From the NCBI GenBank assembly GCA_015698045.1, contig BLAL01000016.1, forward strand, positions 817,501 to 881,500: a DNA stretch of 64,000 bases. The letters are read 5' to 3'. The position numbers and the translations under genes were made by a program. Positions 47,544-57,398 of the stretch are shown here, in pieces. Each line of letters starts with the position of its first letter. Position 1 is the first letter of the stretch. The notes below the pieces were generated by a model. The model saw only the letters and a program-made list of their open reading frames with translations, ran no database searches and was not told where the DNA came from. This DNA is from Rhizophagus clarus (lineage: Eukaryota > Glomeromycota > Glomeromycetes > Glomerales > Glomeraceae).

Positions 47544-48168
47544 TTATCTTCTACGATACGTAGGTAAGTTTCTCCTTCTCCTACGATCATCACGCGTGAC
47601 TAAAATTGATCAAATTTATCAAATTTAAAACATGAACGTAAATATTAATTATAAATTTTATTATAGTATAATTACCCGGCCTCTCCCAAAATCTCGTTCT
47701 AAATTCGCGATAATATCTTTGACTGGTACGCGTCCACAGCCACCGCCCAGGGTTACCATTACGATAAAGGACATAGTTCTAAATATCAAAATCAGTTTGA
47801 ATATTCGATAAATACATTTAATTTATATGAATGTAATTTTATTTATTTACTTACATGGTAATCCCTGACGAGGTTCCTCCACTTTTGGCTGCACTGTTGC
47901 CCAGAAACTCTCGTCCGAAATATTCTATTTATTCTGATTCAATTAAATGGATTGGTTAATTTGAATTTAAATTCTTTCTTAAAGAAATTATAGATATTAG
48001 TCATATGAACCTATTGGCAACAGAGTCCCAAAAATCATAGCGGTTTCTACCATTAATATTGTGGTAAGCGCGGTTTCTGTCTCGGCGTATGTCAACAAGT
48101 TCGTCCATCATAGCCCAGTTCCAATGGACGTTATAGTGGGAACGACGTGAACGTGTGTGGCGAGGCAT
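47544..48168 (-). CDS. trihelix (Myb/SANT-like) small DNA-binding protein, four exons, copy A
   Basis: Exons on the minus strand: 48,168-48,011, 47,924-47,855, 47,778-47,676 and 47,599-47,544. Introns are 86, 76 and 76 nt (donors GTTCAT, GTAAGT, GTAATT; acceptors AAATAG, ATTTAG, TTTTAG). Splicing gives 387 nt: 128 codons plus stop. Helix 1 reads VHWNWAMMDELVDIRRDRN; helix 2 YDFWDSVANRIF across intron 1; helix 3 CSQKWRNLVRDYH, the QCxxKWxxLxxxYx signature of trihelix/Myb_DNA-bind_4 proteins. Then YYREFRTRFWERP and an Arg-rich tail ending YRRR. The start was chosen at 48,168 because helix 1 follows closely; an in-frame ATG 43 codons upstream (48,297) is possible but gives an AT-biased N-terminus. 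Likely a DNA-binding protein, perhaps for the adjacent satellite. The weak first donor is the least certain junction. It is the only gene recognised in the element. Confidence 0.75.
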
Positions 48169-48299
48169 TATTAGTTTAGATTTGATTTTTATAATTTGAT
48201 TTTGGGATGAGTAAAAATTTGAAAGAAAGTCGTAAAATGTCACTTTAAATAAAATTTGAACAATACCTCTTTGGTTTGATTTTATTTCTCGTTTCAATT

Positions 48300-48989
48300 A
48301 AAATTTAATTTATTACACTTTTCATCATTAAACATATTAATTAAATCATGTATATGTTTAATTGTTTTAAATATAAATATCAATATATCATATTTAAAAA
48401 TAAAACAATTTATTATTAGCACATTCTATTGAATTTTAAATATTTCGCATACATTTCTTAAAAAAATTAATTTTTTTTAATCAATTTAATTAAAAATAAT
48501 TATATTCTGATTAAATATTTTGCGTACATTTCTTAAAAAAATCATAAAAAAAATCTTGTACATCGTACATGCAATTACTAAATATCATCCCCTTGTGATA
48601 AATAAAAAATTACGCAACACAAATTCAACACAAATTCAACACAAATTTAACAAATTTAACAAAATTTGGCCAAAATTAATAATTTTTTACCAGAATTATC
48701 AACACAAATTGAACACAAATTGAACACAAGTTTCAGTCACGATTTATTTATGTCACGCCCGCGTTGTTGATAATTAATCTGCATGATATGATTGTGCATA
48801 CAGTATCGTATTTTCTGGCCAATCAAAATTAGGCTGATCCTTGCATGTGATTTAATCTGCACGCGTTTTTTGTCCTATTTATTTTTATTTCTTTATTTTT
48901 TTGTTTAATATTTTTCTCTTCTTTTTATTATTTCTTTATCCTTTTGTTCAATATTTTTTAATTATATACAGAATATTTACATATATTTC
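48300..48989. other. element-internal AT-rich region upstream of the trihelix-like gene
   Basis: Promoter side of the minus-strand gene. Contains an ACACAAATTCA short tandem repeat near 48,617-48,728. No TATA box or other site is distinct enough to call. The same sequence recurs from 63,630 to the window end in copy B. Confidence 0.4.
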
Positions 48990-49760
48990 ATAATTTATTG
49001 CTTTGCAGGTATAGAAATATTTGTTTATTAATAATAATTATTTCATTATTTTTTACTTTTTTACTTTGTATCGTAATACTGACAATAATATACATGTTTC
49101 CTTTATTTCTTTTTACTTGTACTTTAATACTAACGATCGATACTAATAATACTAATTATGTTTTTTTTACTCCTTTTACTTAATACTAACAACATGTTTA
49201 TTTTTTATTTTGTCTCCCCTTTCTTTTATTTTTAGTTTATTCTTTGCAGGTATAGAAATATTTGTTTATTAATACTAATTATTTTCGTTTTCGTTTTACC
49301 TCTGTTACTTTGTGTCGTAATACTAACAATAATATCCATATTTCCTTTATTCCTTTTTACTTTTACTTCAATACTAACTATACTAACAATACTAATTATG
49401 TTTTTTTTACTCCTTTTACTTAATACCAACAACATGTTTATTTTTCCTCTTTCTTTTATTTTTAGTTTATTCTTTGCAGGTATAGAAATATTTGTTTATT
49501 AATACTAATTGTTTTAATACTAACGCATTTTTTACCCTAATTGTTACTTTATATCGTAATACTAACAATACTATCTACGTTTTCTTTTTTTCTTTTACTT
49601 GTACTTTAATACTAACGATAATATCCATGTTTCTACTGTTTCTTTAACTCTTTTTACTCTAATATTAACAACACTAACAATACTAACAATATTTCTTTTA
49701 TCTTTATATCTAATACCAACATTACTATAGCTGTTTCTCTTCTTTTTACATCTAATTGTA
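48990..49760. repeat. three-unit tandem repeat, about 240 bp each
   Basis: Units start near 49,000, 49,240 and 49,478 with TTTGCAGGTATAGAAATATTTGTTTATTAAT, followed by degenerate TTTACTT...AATACTAACAATA pieces and TACTCCTTTTACTTAATAC. TACTAAC occurs many times. Non-coding. It lies in the right half of CATCAGG copy A. Confidence 0.75.
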
Positions 49761-49889
49761 TCGTTACTCTTTCTTTTTTTACTTTTATATATTCTGTATA
49801 TAGTAATAAATACTTGTAATTTTTTATAATTTAATTCATATTATATCTAATAAAATATACATTATATAAACTTATAGTACAAAAATGAA

Positions 49890-50280
49890 TTTTGAAACAT
49901 TACAAAATATTTATGTAAAATTACGAATCGTCAAAATATTTTAAAAAGTTGCAAAATATTACGCAATAAAATTACACAATATTACGAACCGTAAAATTAC
50001 GCATATCGTAATATTTCGAAATATTTTAAAAAGTTACAAAATATTACGCTTACGCAAACTTGCGGCGGGTCTGGAAACTTATGAAATATTATGTAAAATT
50101 ACGAAATATTACGAATGCGTAAAATTACGGAATATTACGAACCGTAAAATTACGAAACTTTGCATATCATAATATTTCGAAATATTTTAAAAAGTTACGA
50201 AATATTACTCTTCCGCAAACTTGCGGCGGGTCTGGAAACTTACGAAATATTATGATGCGTAATCTTGCGCAACTTTTCGC
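49890..50280. repeat. right subterminal AATATTACG repeats of CATCAGG copy A
   Basis: Dense AAATATTACG, CGTAAAATTACG and ATATTTCGAAATATT motifs. A roughly 160-bp stretch ending in GCAAACTTGCGGCGGGTCTGG is present twice (about 50,030-50,090 and 50,190-50,250). The motif vocabulary matches the left subterminal satellite, as expected for transposase- or regulator-binding arrays at both ends. Confidence 0.7.
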
Positions 50281-50301
50281 ACTATAAAATTTCCTGATGT
50301 A

Positions 50302-50660
50302 GTTAAATTTATTACCAGCAAGTTACCAATCAGTATGCTCTATTAGTGACCGATTAGTATCCAGTAAGTAAATTTAATATATTTAACAGATTTTTATGCT
50401 TAGTTTTGACTTTAATATACAAATTGAAAAATACTGTTATCAATCGGATATAGTAGATTTGGCCGTTAATTATTAAATGATGTCAATCTGATATCAATCG
50501 GTTACCAATCAGCCATGTGACTGATTAGCAACAGGTTGGAATTAGTGCCTGGTTGATGACTGGTAGACAACTGATCTGGACATTCAGGTGCCAATAGGCA
50601 ACTAATCGGCTGCCAATCTGCTTCTAATCAGTTATGTAACTGATTGGTAACTGATTTTCT
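50302..50660. repeat. degenerate TGATTGGTAAC-type repeats (right part)
   Basis: Numerous variants of ACCAATCGGTTACCAATCAG and its inverse TAACTGATTGGTAACTG. Continuation of the block cut by the CATCAGG element. Related motifs occur near 36.9-37.1, 40.65-40.73 and 42.42-42.6 kb. Confidence 0.55.
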
Positions 50661-52711
50661 ACCATTTGACTTGTGAATATGAAGTATAAAGCTTCTTTTA
50701 CTTCTTATGATTATATTTCTGATCTTCATATTTCTTTATTAGATATAGAATATTTAGAATATATAAATTTATTAATTAGATATAACATAACTTACATAGA
50801 TTTATTTACTTTTGATGTTCTGTAATGCATGCGTATTACCTTTTTTTAATTTAGTACTAACAATTATAGCATATTTTTAATTAGATATTAAATATTATAT
50901 TTTGATTTTATTTTTAGGGATTAGTGCGATAGCAAGATAGATAATTACAATTTTTTCCCTTAATTGAAAATTGGGATTGGTAATCCAACAGGATTTACTT
51001 GATTTATTAGGAACTAGTATCATAGTTTAACTAATATTATTCTATAATTGGTTATAGTTCTATAGTCAAAACTTTACTACTGACTCACTCCTTATGGAGT
51101 ATTTAATACAATCTCTTTATATTTTACGTTATCTTGTAAATAAAACTAAAAAATAAAAGAAAATTACTATGTATCACTACTAGTAGTCAACACCAGTATT
51201 ATGTGATTTTATTTGTCACCCATATCATATCAATTTTTTCTTCATTTTTTATTAGTATTTTAAGAATAGAATTTTTTTCATGCTAAAAATTCTATTCATC
51301 ACATATTATCTGTCATATCCCTATTTTTTTCATAATTCTGGCCAGAATATTAAAATTACCATATTAGAACTTTATGACATACAGAATATTTGTTTTAGAT
51401 GATACCTGTTTCACAAAATTTTTTTTCTCATTTTTGAAAATTACTTTACCTGAAATTTTGTGTAATATTAATTTTTAAAAAAGGATATTTTTATATGCAG
51501 ATCACTTAATTCTAGTTGGAATTATAAAATTACAATAAAATTATGTAATACTGATCCACCAGTGGTGGTAAATAGCAAACCTCAATTAAAAAATATACAT
51601 TACTATATATTTTTTTTATTTTTTTTAAATAATATCAAATTTGCCTAAAATATATATGTAACTTTATAAAATCAATATAATTTGCAAAAACTTAATATAT
51701 GACATCTTGCTAAATTTGATTTAATTTACTAAAACTTAAATTATGACCTTAAGTTAAATTTAGTTTAATTTGTTAAAATTCAAATATGACATATATCAGA
51801 GATATTCAGAGTTCTATCTGAGTCATAGATTACATTTAGCTGAGTTGAGTAAATTTTGTATTTTGTATATAATATTTTATTCTAAATATTTTACAATAAA
51901 ACATTACATAATCTTGACTTAAAAAAAAAAAAAATATTATATTTCATAATGTATAAAAAATTTAATAAATAAAGATTAAACATTTCTTAAATTATTATTG
52001 TTCATAATTTTTCATTTTAAATATATTTGAATGGTAATAATAAACTTTGATCAACCTTTTAAATAATTATTAATAATAAATTACGAATTTTAATATTAAA
52101 TTCATATAATGAAATTTATAAATATTATGATTACATATACAGTTTTGATAGTTTTTAATTGAGAAAAGGCAAGAATACATTGGATCACTTAACAGCTTTA
52201 AACCTGTCTGTTATAATGTTTTTTATATATTTTAAAAAGATCTACTAAAATTCAAAGGCATTTATTTACAATTAGAATGTATAAACTCTTCTATTTCTTT
52301 TTATATATTTTTAGATAATACAAAAGATTTATTATTTATATCTATTCTTTTATAAAAATTACCAAACCAATACTTAAATATATATATTTTTTTTTAATGT
52401 TAAAATCATACATTTATTTATTAAGTAAAGAGAGGATTACAAGTTATAATCACTTCTAACTAATCATGAGTACTTCTAATCAAATACTTGAATATATTTA
52501 TAACTATGTTTTTAAAAAACAAATACATCATATTAATTAAAAATAATTTTAAAAACTTATTATCTGTAATTCAGTTAGAATACCATGCTCAAAAACTTTT
52601 ATAATAATGCTAATAATTAGTATTGCTTTTACTAGAAGGCCAATCTGATCAAATATTAAAGTATTAGTAATATATATATATAATATAATTGATAAATAAT
52701 AATCTAATAAA
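50661..52711. other. AT-rich stretch, no gene seen
   Basis: About 2 kb without a supported gene. Includes degenerate TAAATTTGATTTAATTTACTAAAACT pieces near 51,700-51,790. Ends at the TA flanking the second foldback copy. Confidence 0.5.
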
Positions 52712-52713
52712 TA

Positions 52714-53631
52714 CAGTGGCTCACAAAAATAACGCATCATTTAAAAATTAATTTTTAATCACATGTATTGATATCAAAATTAAAGCCAATTAAAATAAAA
52801 TTTAAAATATAGATTATTTAATATGTAAACTACCAGAATATACTAAAATTTAATGTAAATCAATTAGTTAATTTTTTATGTACATTATATTTCATCAAAA
52901 AATAGGATGCATTACTTTTGTAATTTTTATATTTTTTAATAAATTTAGCATTTTACAAAAAATTAATTATATGTTTTATTATAAATTAAATAATAAATAA
53001 ATATTAAATATTCCAAATTATTAAAAAAAATATTATTTTAATAGTTTATTAATTAATTTTATTTAAATAGTATATTTAGTAATTATTGTATTAATATATA
53101 TAAAATTATAAGATTAATACTAATATAATTATAAAATATAAAAAAAATGTGTATATTTTATAATAAAATTATTATAATTTTTTAACAAGCGAATTTTTTA
53201 AAAAAATTTTACAATGATCAGATTCGTAGATCAAAAATAATTTAATTGTTAAAGATTAATAATAATTATTATTTTATATATAAAAAAATATTTTACTAAA
53301 TAACTCTGCACCCAGTAATTACATAAAAATAAAATATAGCTAGTCAGATTCATCTCATTAAGACGATTTCAACAGTAGTATTTCACGATTTTAGGTGTGA
53401 TGTAGTATGAGTTACATATGAAACATTACTGTACTGCATCATATATAATATAGTTTACTGTGCTTCATAGACGTTTTGATATCTATCTTTTCATTCAGTG
53501 ATTGTGAAAAGCTAAATTATAGCTCATTAGAATCGTCTTAATGAGATGATTCTAATAGTAGTTGTATCATATTTTTTGGCTTGATAGATAAGGAGATAGA
53601 GTTTAAAACGTTTATGTGGCACAGTAAACTA
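52714..53631. mobile_element. foldback element copy 2, left part, interrupted
   Basis: Starts CAGTGGCTCACAAAAATAAC after a TA at 52,712-52,713 and matches copy 1 from its left end through the loop to GGCACAGTAAACTA. At that TA (53,630-53,631) the CATCAGG element begins. In copy 1 the same place reads GTAAACTATATTATATATG without interruption. The rest of copy 2 should resume beyond the window, after the right end of CATCAGG copy B. Confidence 0.85.
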
Positions 53632-53819
53632 CATCAGGAAATTTTATAGGGCGAAAAATTGCGTAAGTTTACGATTTTGTAAGTTTACGAAAGTTTATGG
53701 CATAATATTTCGAAAAATTTCGAAATATTACATAAGTTTACAATTTCGTAAGATTTATGTGATATTACGGTCAAAATATTACGCAAGTTTTCAATATCGT
53801 AAGATTTACGCAATATTAC

Positions 53820-54290
53820 GGTCAAAATATTCTGCAAATTTACGAAACTGTAAACCTGCGTAATATTACGGTTGAAATATTTCGAAAATTTACGAGACTG
53901 TAAACCTGCGTAATATTACGGTTAAAATATTTCGAAAATTTACGAGACTGTAAACCTGCGTAATATTACGGTTGAAATATTTCGAAAATTTACGAGACTG
54001 TAAACCTGCGTAATATTACGGTTAAAATATTTCGAAAATTTACGAGACTGTAAACCTGCGTAATATTACGGTTAAAATATTTCGAAAATTTACGAGACTG
54101 TAAACCTGCGTAATATTACGGTTGAAATATTTCGAAAATTTACGAGACTGTAAACCTGCGTAATATTACGGTTGAAATATTTCGAAAATTTACGAGACTG
54201 TAAACCTGCGTAATATTACGGTTAAAATATTTCGAAAATTTACGAGACTGTAAACCTGCGTAATATTACGGTTAAAATATTTCGAAAATT
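53820..54290. repeat. 50-bp subterminal satellite, copy B (nine units)
   Basis: The core TAATATTACGG occurs at 53,861 and every 50 bp thereafter to 54,261, nine in all. Units differ mainly by a GGTTGAAATA / GGTTAAAATA alternation. Copy A has four, so the array expands and contracts by whole units. Confidence 0.9.
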
Positions 54291-54688
54291 TAATATTACT
54301 ATTCGATCGTTAAAGCTGCGTATGCAGTAGAACGTATACAAGGGACATGTGATACTATTGAATAATCAAAAATAATATAAACACCTTTTCTTTTATATAA
54401 ACACCTTTTTTTTTAAGTTTGGGAAAACAAATTTATTTTTATTTACGAATTTTTTATTATTTACAATTTTTATGTTAAAATTAAAGTAAATTCTAATTTT
54501 TATTATAACTTAATAAAAAAATACACATTTGATACTTGTTCGCTACTATTTTATAAAATAGTACCCAGGCTGTACGGCGTGGACGTCAGTATCAGTCACA
54601 GCCCAAAAAAAACGTGAGTCTCCAGCCGATATTTGGTACGGACTGGGCCTAGCTACTCACTTAATAAATAATAAAAAAATAAAAATAA

Positions 54689-55068
54689 TTATCTTCTACG
54701 ATACGTAGGTAAGTTTCTCCTTCTCCTACGATCGTCACGCGTGACTAAAATTGATCAAATTTATCAAATTTAAAACATGAACGTAAATATTAATTATAAA
54801 TTTTATTATAGTATAATTACCCGGCCTCTCCCAAAATCTCGTTCTAAATTCGCGATAATATCTTTGGCCGGTACGCGTCCACAGCCGCCGCCCAGGGTTA
54901 CCATTACGATAAAGGACATAGTTCTAAATATCAAAATCAGTTGAATATTCGATAAATACATTTAATTTATATGAATGTAATTTTATTTATTTACTTACAT
55001 GGTAATCCCTGACGAGGTTCCTCCACTTTTGGCTGCACTGTTGCCCAGAAACCCTCGTTCGAAATATT
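54689..55068 (-). CDS. trihelix (Myb/SANT-like) gene copy B, exons 2-4
   Basis: Exon 2 is 55,068-54,999, exon 3 is 54,923-54,821 and exon 4 is 54,744-54,689, identical in length and splice sites to copy A. Exon 1 lies at 63,499-63,342, now separated by the LINE in intron 1. Compared with copy A, exons 2 and 4 carry only synonymous changes (three in total), while exon 3 has Ser to Gly and Trp to Arg. All exons remain open, so the gene could work only if an 8.3-kb intron containing an antisense LINE is spliced; probably non-functional. Confidence 0.7.
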
Positions 55069-55104
55069 CTATTTATTCTGATTCAATTAAATGGATTGGT
55101 TAAT

Positions 55105-55119
55105 TTGAATTTAAATTCT
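55105..55119. repeat. LINE target-site duplication, left copy
   Basis: TTGAATTTAAATTCT, repeated at 63,292-63,306. The unoccupied target TTGAATTTAAATTCTTTC is present once in CATCAGG copy A at 47,961-47,978. The last T is shared, so the duplication is 14 or 15 bp. Confidence 0.9.
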
Positions 55120-55222
55120 AACGATCTGCGCTCCTTTTTCCGCTGATCACTCTGTCCATTTTTTTTAGCTAACACTTTTTCAAATAAAACTTATAGTTTT
55201 CCCTACCTAAAAGTCCTCGAAT

Positions 55223-57349
55223 ATGCCTAATAACGTTGCTAGACGAGGCCGCGGCTCCTCTAATCCTAATAGTAGGAAGGCCAGCCGCCAAGAACGACGA
55301 AATAACAATAATAACTCTGATAACTCTGGTTCTGACGGTGAAAACGCTGTCCAACAAAAACGCTCTAGAACTATCTCCGAACAAGCTATGGATGAAGATA
55401 TCGTCGCCGACACAGCGGCTGGCGTTGAAGTAGAAGGTCCCTCCTCTACTTCTAAAGAAAATAATACTGCTTCAACTTCTCTCTCCTCACACCCGAATAT
55501 GGCTGCGGCTCTTTCTGCGCCTAACGATAACGCGTCTGATGGACTCAACGCGTCCATGCATGCTAGAACAACGACTCCTGCATCCCCCCTTAACGCGTCG
55601 CCTGATGAGGCTACTGAAATTGATCCTCCGGCTGATCAATTCCTTGTTCAATCTCCAACCTTCTCCATCGACAGAAATGATTTTCAAGCTGCGGCTGCCC
55701 CCAACTCAGCCCCTGAAACCTTAAAGAACTTCACCACCAATAAGGCATTGATTGATGCCGTCAACAATACCTTTTTAGAGATGTACGAATCGTACACCGG
55801 TAAAGCTAGAATGACTGGTTCTGGTGATGCCAAACGCCTCGTTATTCATTTCCAATCCAAGGAGGCCCGTGATGCCTGCGTTGGTGCTGCTCACCAACAG
55901 TTCCCGGATCTTGTATTCCATGCCCACGATCCTAAGCAGCTCCGGAGTGATGAGGACCTCCGAGCCATCCAAGTTACTGATATTCCTTTCTTCCTAACTA
56001 AAGACAATATCATGTCTTATTTCAAGAAATTCGGTAACATTCAATCCTGTCGAGTTTACTCCAGGAAAAATGCCAAAGTACAACAAGCCAGAATTGTCTA
56101 TGATTCTGCCCTATCTATCACTCGCTTCGACACCCAATGGGCCGTTTACTGCTTCTCCACCTGCCTCCGGGTGACTCCGTGTCATTACACAGTCGATCAG
56201 AAATCCTCCCGCCGAGCATTTGTTGCTACGCTTACGCAATTACCTCCTAACACCAAGGATATCGACCTGGCTCCCCTCACAAGAGATCTTGGTGCTAAGG
56301 CTGTCAACGTTCCCCTTTCCCTGAATTCCTATAAACCCAAACGTTGGGCTTATGTCACGTTCAATTCTCAAGAAACCATGGATGCCGCTATGGAACAAAT
56401 CATTGGTTTCCGAGGCCACACATTACAATGGAACCTCCCTGACAATACCAATAAACTTTGCCACAGATGTGGTAAATTAGGCTGTGCCCCCTCTCAGTGC
56501 CCAAGCCGCCAAGATCGAGGTCGTTCCAGGGGAAGGAACCCGGTGGCTGCACTTAAAGAACGATTCAATATCAACCAACCTACCAGAATTAAAGAGCGTT
56601 CACGCTCAGGTTCTCGTTCGCGCTCGCGATCACAAGGTCCTGGTAACTCTCAATCCTCCCAACCACAAAAACCCTTGGCCACCACCCGACTTAATAACAA
56701 TCCTCACCGAGACCGCTCCAAATCCAATGATAAACGTGACCGTTCAGTTTCCTTTTCTACGGTCGTACGTTCTCCCCTTCCTCTCTCAACACCCAATCAA
56801 GCTACTACTATGTCTCCTCACGAAGCTGCTAATATTCTATCCTTGTTGAAATCTCTCCAACAAGACATGGCTGACGTTCGGGATCGTATCACTGCCTTAG
56901 AACTCAACGATAGACGTATGAGTCGTATCGAGCAACACCTCGGTTTGCTGCCCCCGCCTGACATCTCAACCGCTAGTCAAACTTCCGAGATGCTCATAGA
57001 CGCGCCGGTTATACCTACTCCTACTGTTAAGCAGGTCTCTCCTCGCCCTGCTGTTTCACCCGTACAAAAGACCCTTAACCCCCTATCTCCTGGTTTCATT
57101 CCCTCGCGACCAGTTAGAGCTCCCATCTCCGCTCCAGTTGATATCCCTGATATCTCCTCATTGTCTCCTACTTCTCATATGGCTCCCCCCTCCTCCCAAA
57201 CTCAAGACGAAATTCAAGCCATTAATGCGAAGCATTCAGCTATTGAAAACAAATTGGATATGCTTGCCAACTCCATCAGCGGTTTTATTGGTTCCATTGC
57301 TTCTTCTTCAACTTCCTCGGACTCAGCTAATAAAGCTGGTTCTGCTTAA
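55223..57349 (+). CDS. LINE ORF1 protein: two RRM-like domains, CCCC knuckle, SR region, coiled coil
   Basis: 708 codons. Acts as the RNA-binding partner of the LINE ribonucleoprotein. The N-terminal 160 residues are disordered, Asn/Ser/Thr-rich. A first RRM-like fold spans about 245-322 (IQVTDIPFFLTKDNIMSYF) and a second about 330-405 (FVATLTQLPPNTKDIDLAPL, then KRWAYVTF as RNP1-like strand). The zinc knuckle CHRCGKLGCAPSQC at 413-426 has Cys where CCHC knuckles have His. An Arg/Ser-rich stretch (RSRSGSRSRSRSQ) covers about 430-500. A helical heptad segment near 533-580 (LLKSLQQDMADVRDRITALE) could trimerise. Pro/Ser-rich C-terminus. The first ATG after the 5' UTR was used. Domain order matches the decayed ORF1 at 23-25.8 kb. 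Confidence 0.88.
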   Translation: MPNNVARRGRGSSNPNSRKASRQERRNNNNNSDNSGSDGENAVQQKRSRTISEQAMDEDIVADTAAGVEVEGPSSTSKENNTASTSLSSHPNMAAALSAPNDNASDGLNASMHARTTTPASPLNASPDEATEIDPPADQFLVQSPTFSIDRNDFQAAAAPNSAPETLKNFTTNKALIDAVNNTFLEMYESYTGKARMTGSGDAKRLVIHFQSKEARDACVGAAHQQFPDLVFHAHDPKQLRSDEDLRAIQVTDIPFFLTKDNIMSYFKKFGNIQSCRVYSRKNAKVQQARIVYDSALSITRFDTQWAVYCFSTCLRVTPCHYTVDQKSSRRAFVATLTQLPPNTKDIDLAPLTRDLGAKAVNVPLSLNSYKPKRWAYVTFNSQETMDAAMEQIIGFRGHTLQWNLPDNTNKLCHRCGKLGCAPSQCPSRQDRGRSRGRNPVAALKERFNINQPTRIKERSRSGSRSRSRSQGPGNSQSSQPQKPLATTRLNNNPHRDRSKSNDKRDRSVSFSTVVRSPLPLSTPNQATTMSPHEAANILSLLKSLQQDMADVRDRITALELNDRRMSRIEQHLGLLPPPDISTASQTSEMLIDAPVIPTPTVKQVSPRPAVSPVQKTLNPLSPGFIPSRPVRAPISAPVDIPDISSLSPTSHMAPPSSQTQDEIQAINAKHSAIENKLDMLANSISGFIGSIASSSTSSDSANKAGSA

Positions 57350-57398
57350 TTGTTCTCCTTCTTATACCTTCCCCGTCTGATTTTATCATAGTGCTATA

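Larger units (their letters stand above)
46741..50299. mobile_element. CATCAGG element copy A, 3,559 bp, complete
   Basis: Inverted ends: left CATCAGGAAATTTTATAGGG at 46,741; right CTATAAAATTTCCTGATG ending at 50,299, with similarity continuing for about 34 bp (GCGAAAAATTGCG versus GCGAAAAGTTGCG). TA dinucleotides flank both ends (46,739-46,740 and 50,300-50,301). Contents from left: a subterminal 50-bp satellite, a minus-strand four-exon trihelix-like gene, an AT-rich stretch, about 240-bp tandem repeats, and right subterminal AATATTACG repeats. No transposase frame is visible, so it is either non-autonomous or moved by an unrecognised mechanism. Copy B at 53,632 is almost identical, implying recent activity. 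Confidence 0.85.

Noticed and set aside
48169..48297. 43-codon N-terminal extension of the trihelix-like protein
   Set aside because: In frame and present in both copies, but composition is AT-driven and the domain starts just after the downstream ATG; start at 48,168 preferred, not proven.
53861..54271. TAATATTAC cores as evidence of an integrated geminivirus-like origin
   Set aside because: No replication-protein gene or stem-loop of the right form; the word is self-complementary and AT-only apart from one C, so it can arise easily. Kept only as a remark under the satellite finding.
53820..54290. CRISPR array interpretation of the 50-bp repeats
   Set aside because: Units are contiguous with no unique spacers; eukaryotic transposon context.
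55207..55557. Antisense and alternate-frame ORFs over the LINE (also near 57.6, 58.0, 59.2, 60.3, 61.1-61.5 and 61.8-62.1 kb)
   Set aside because: They overlap ORF1 or ORF2, which have full domain support; no independent motif.
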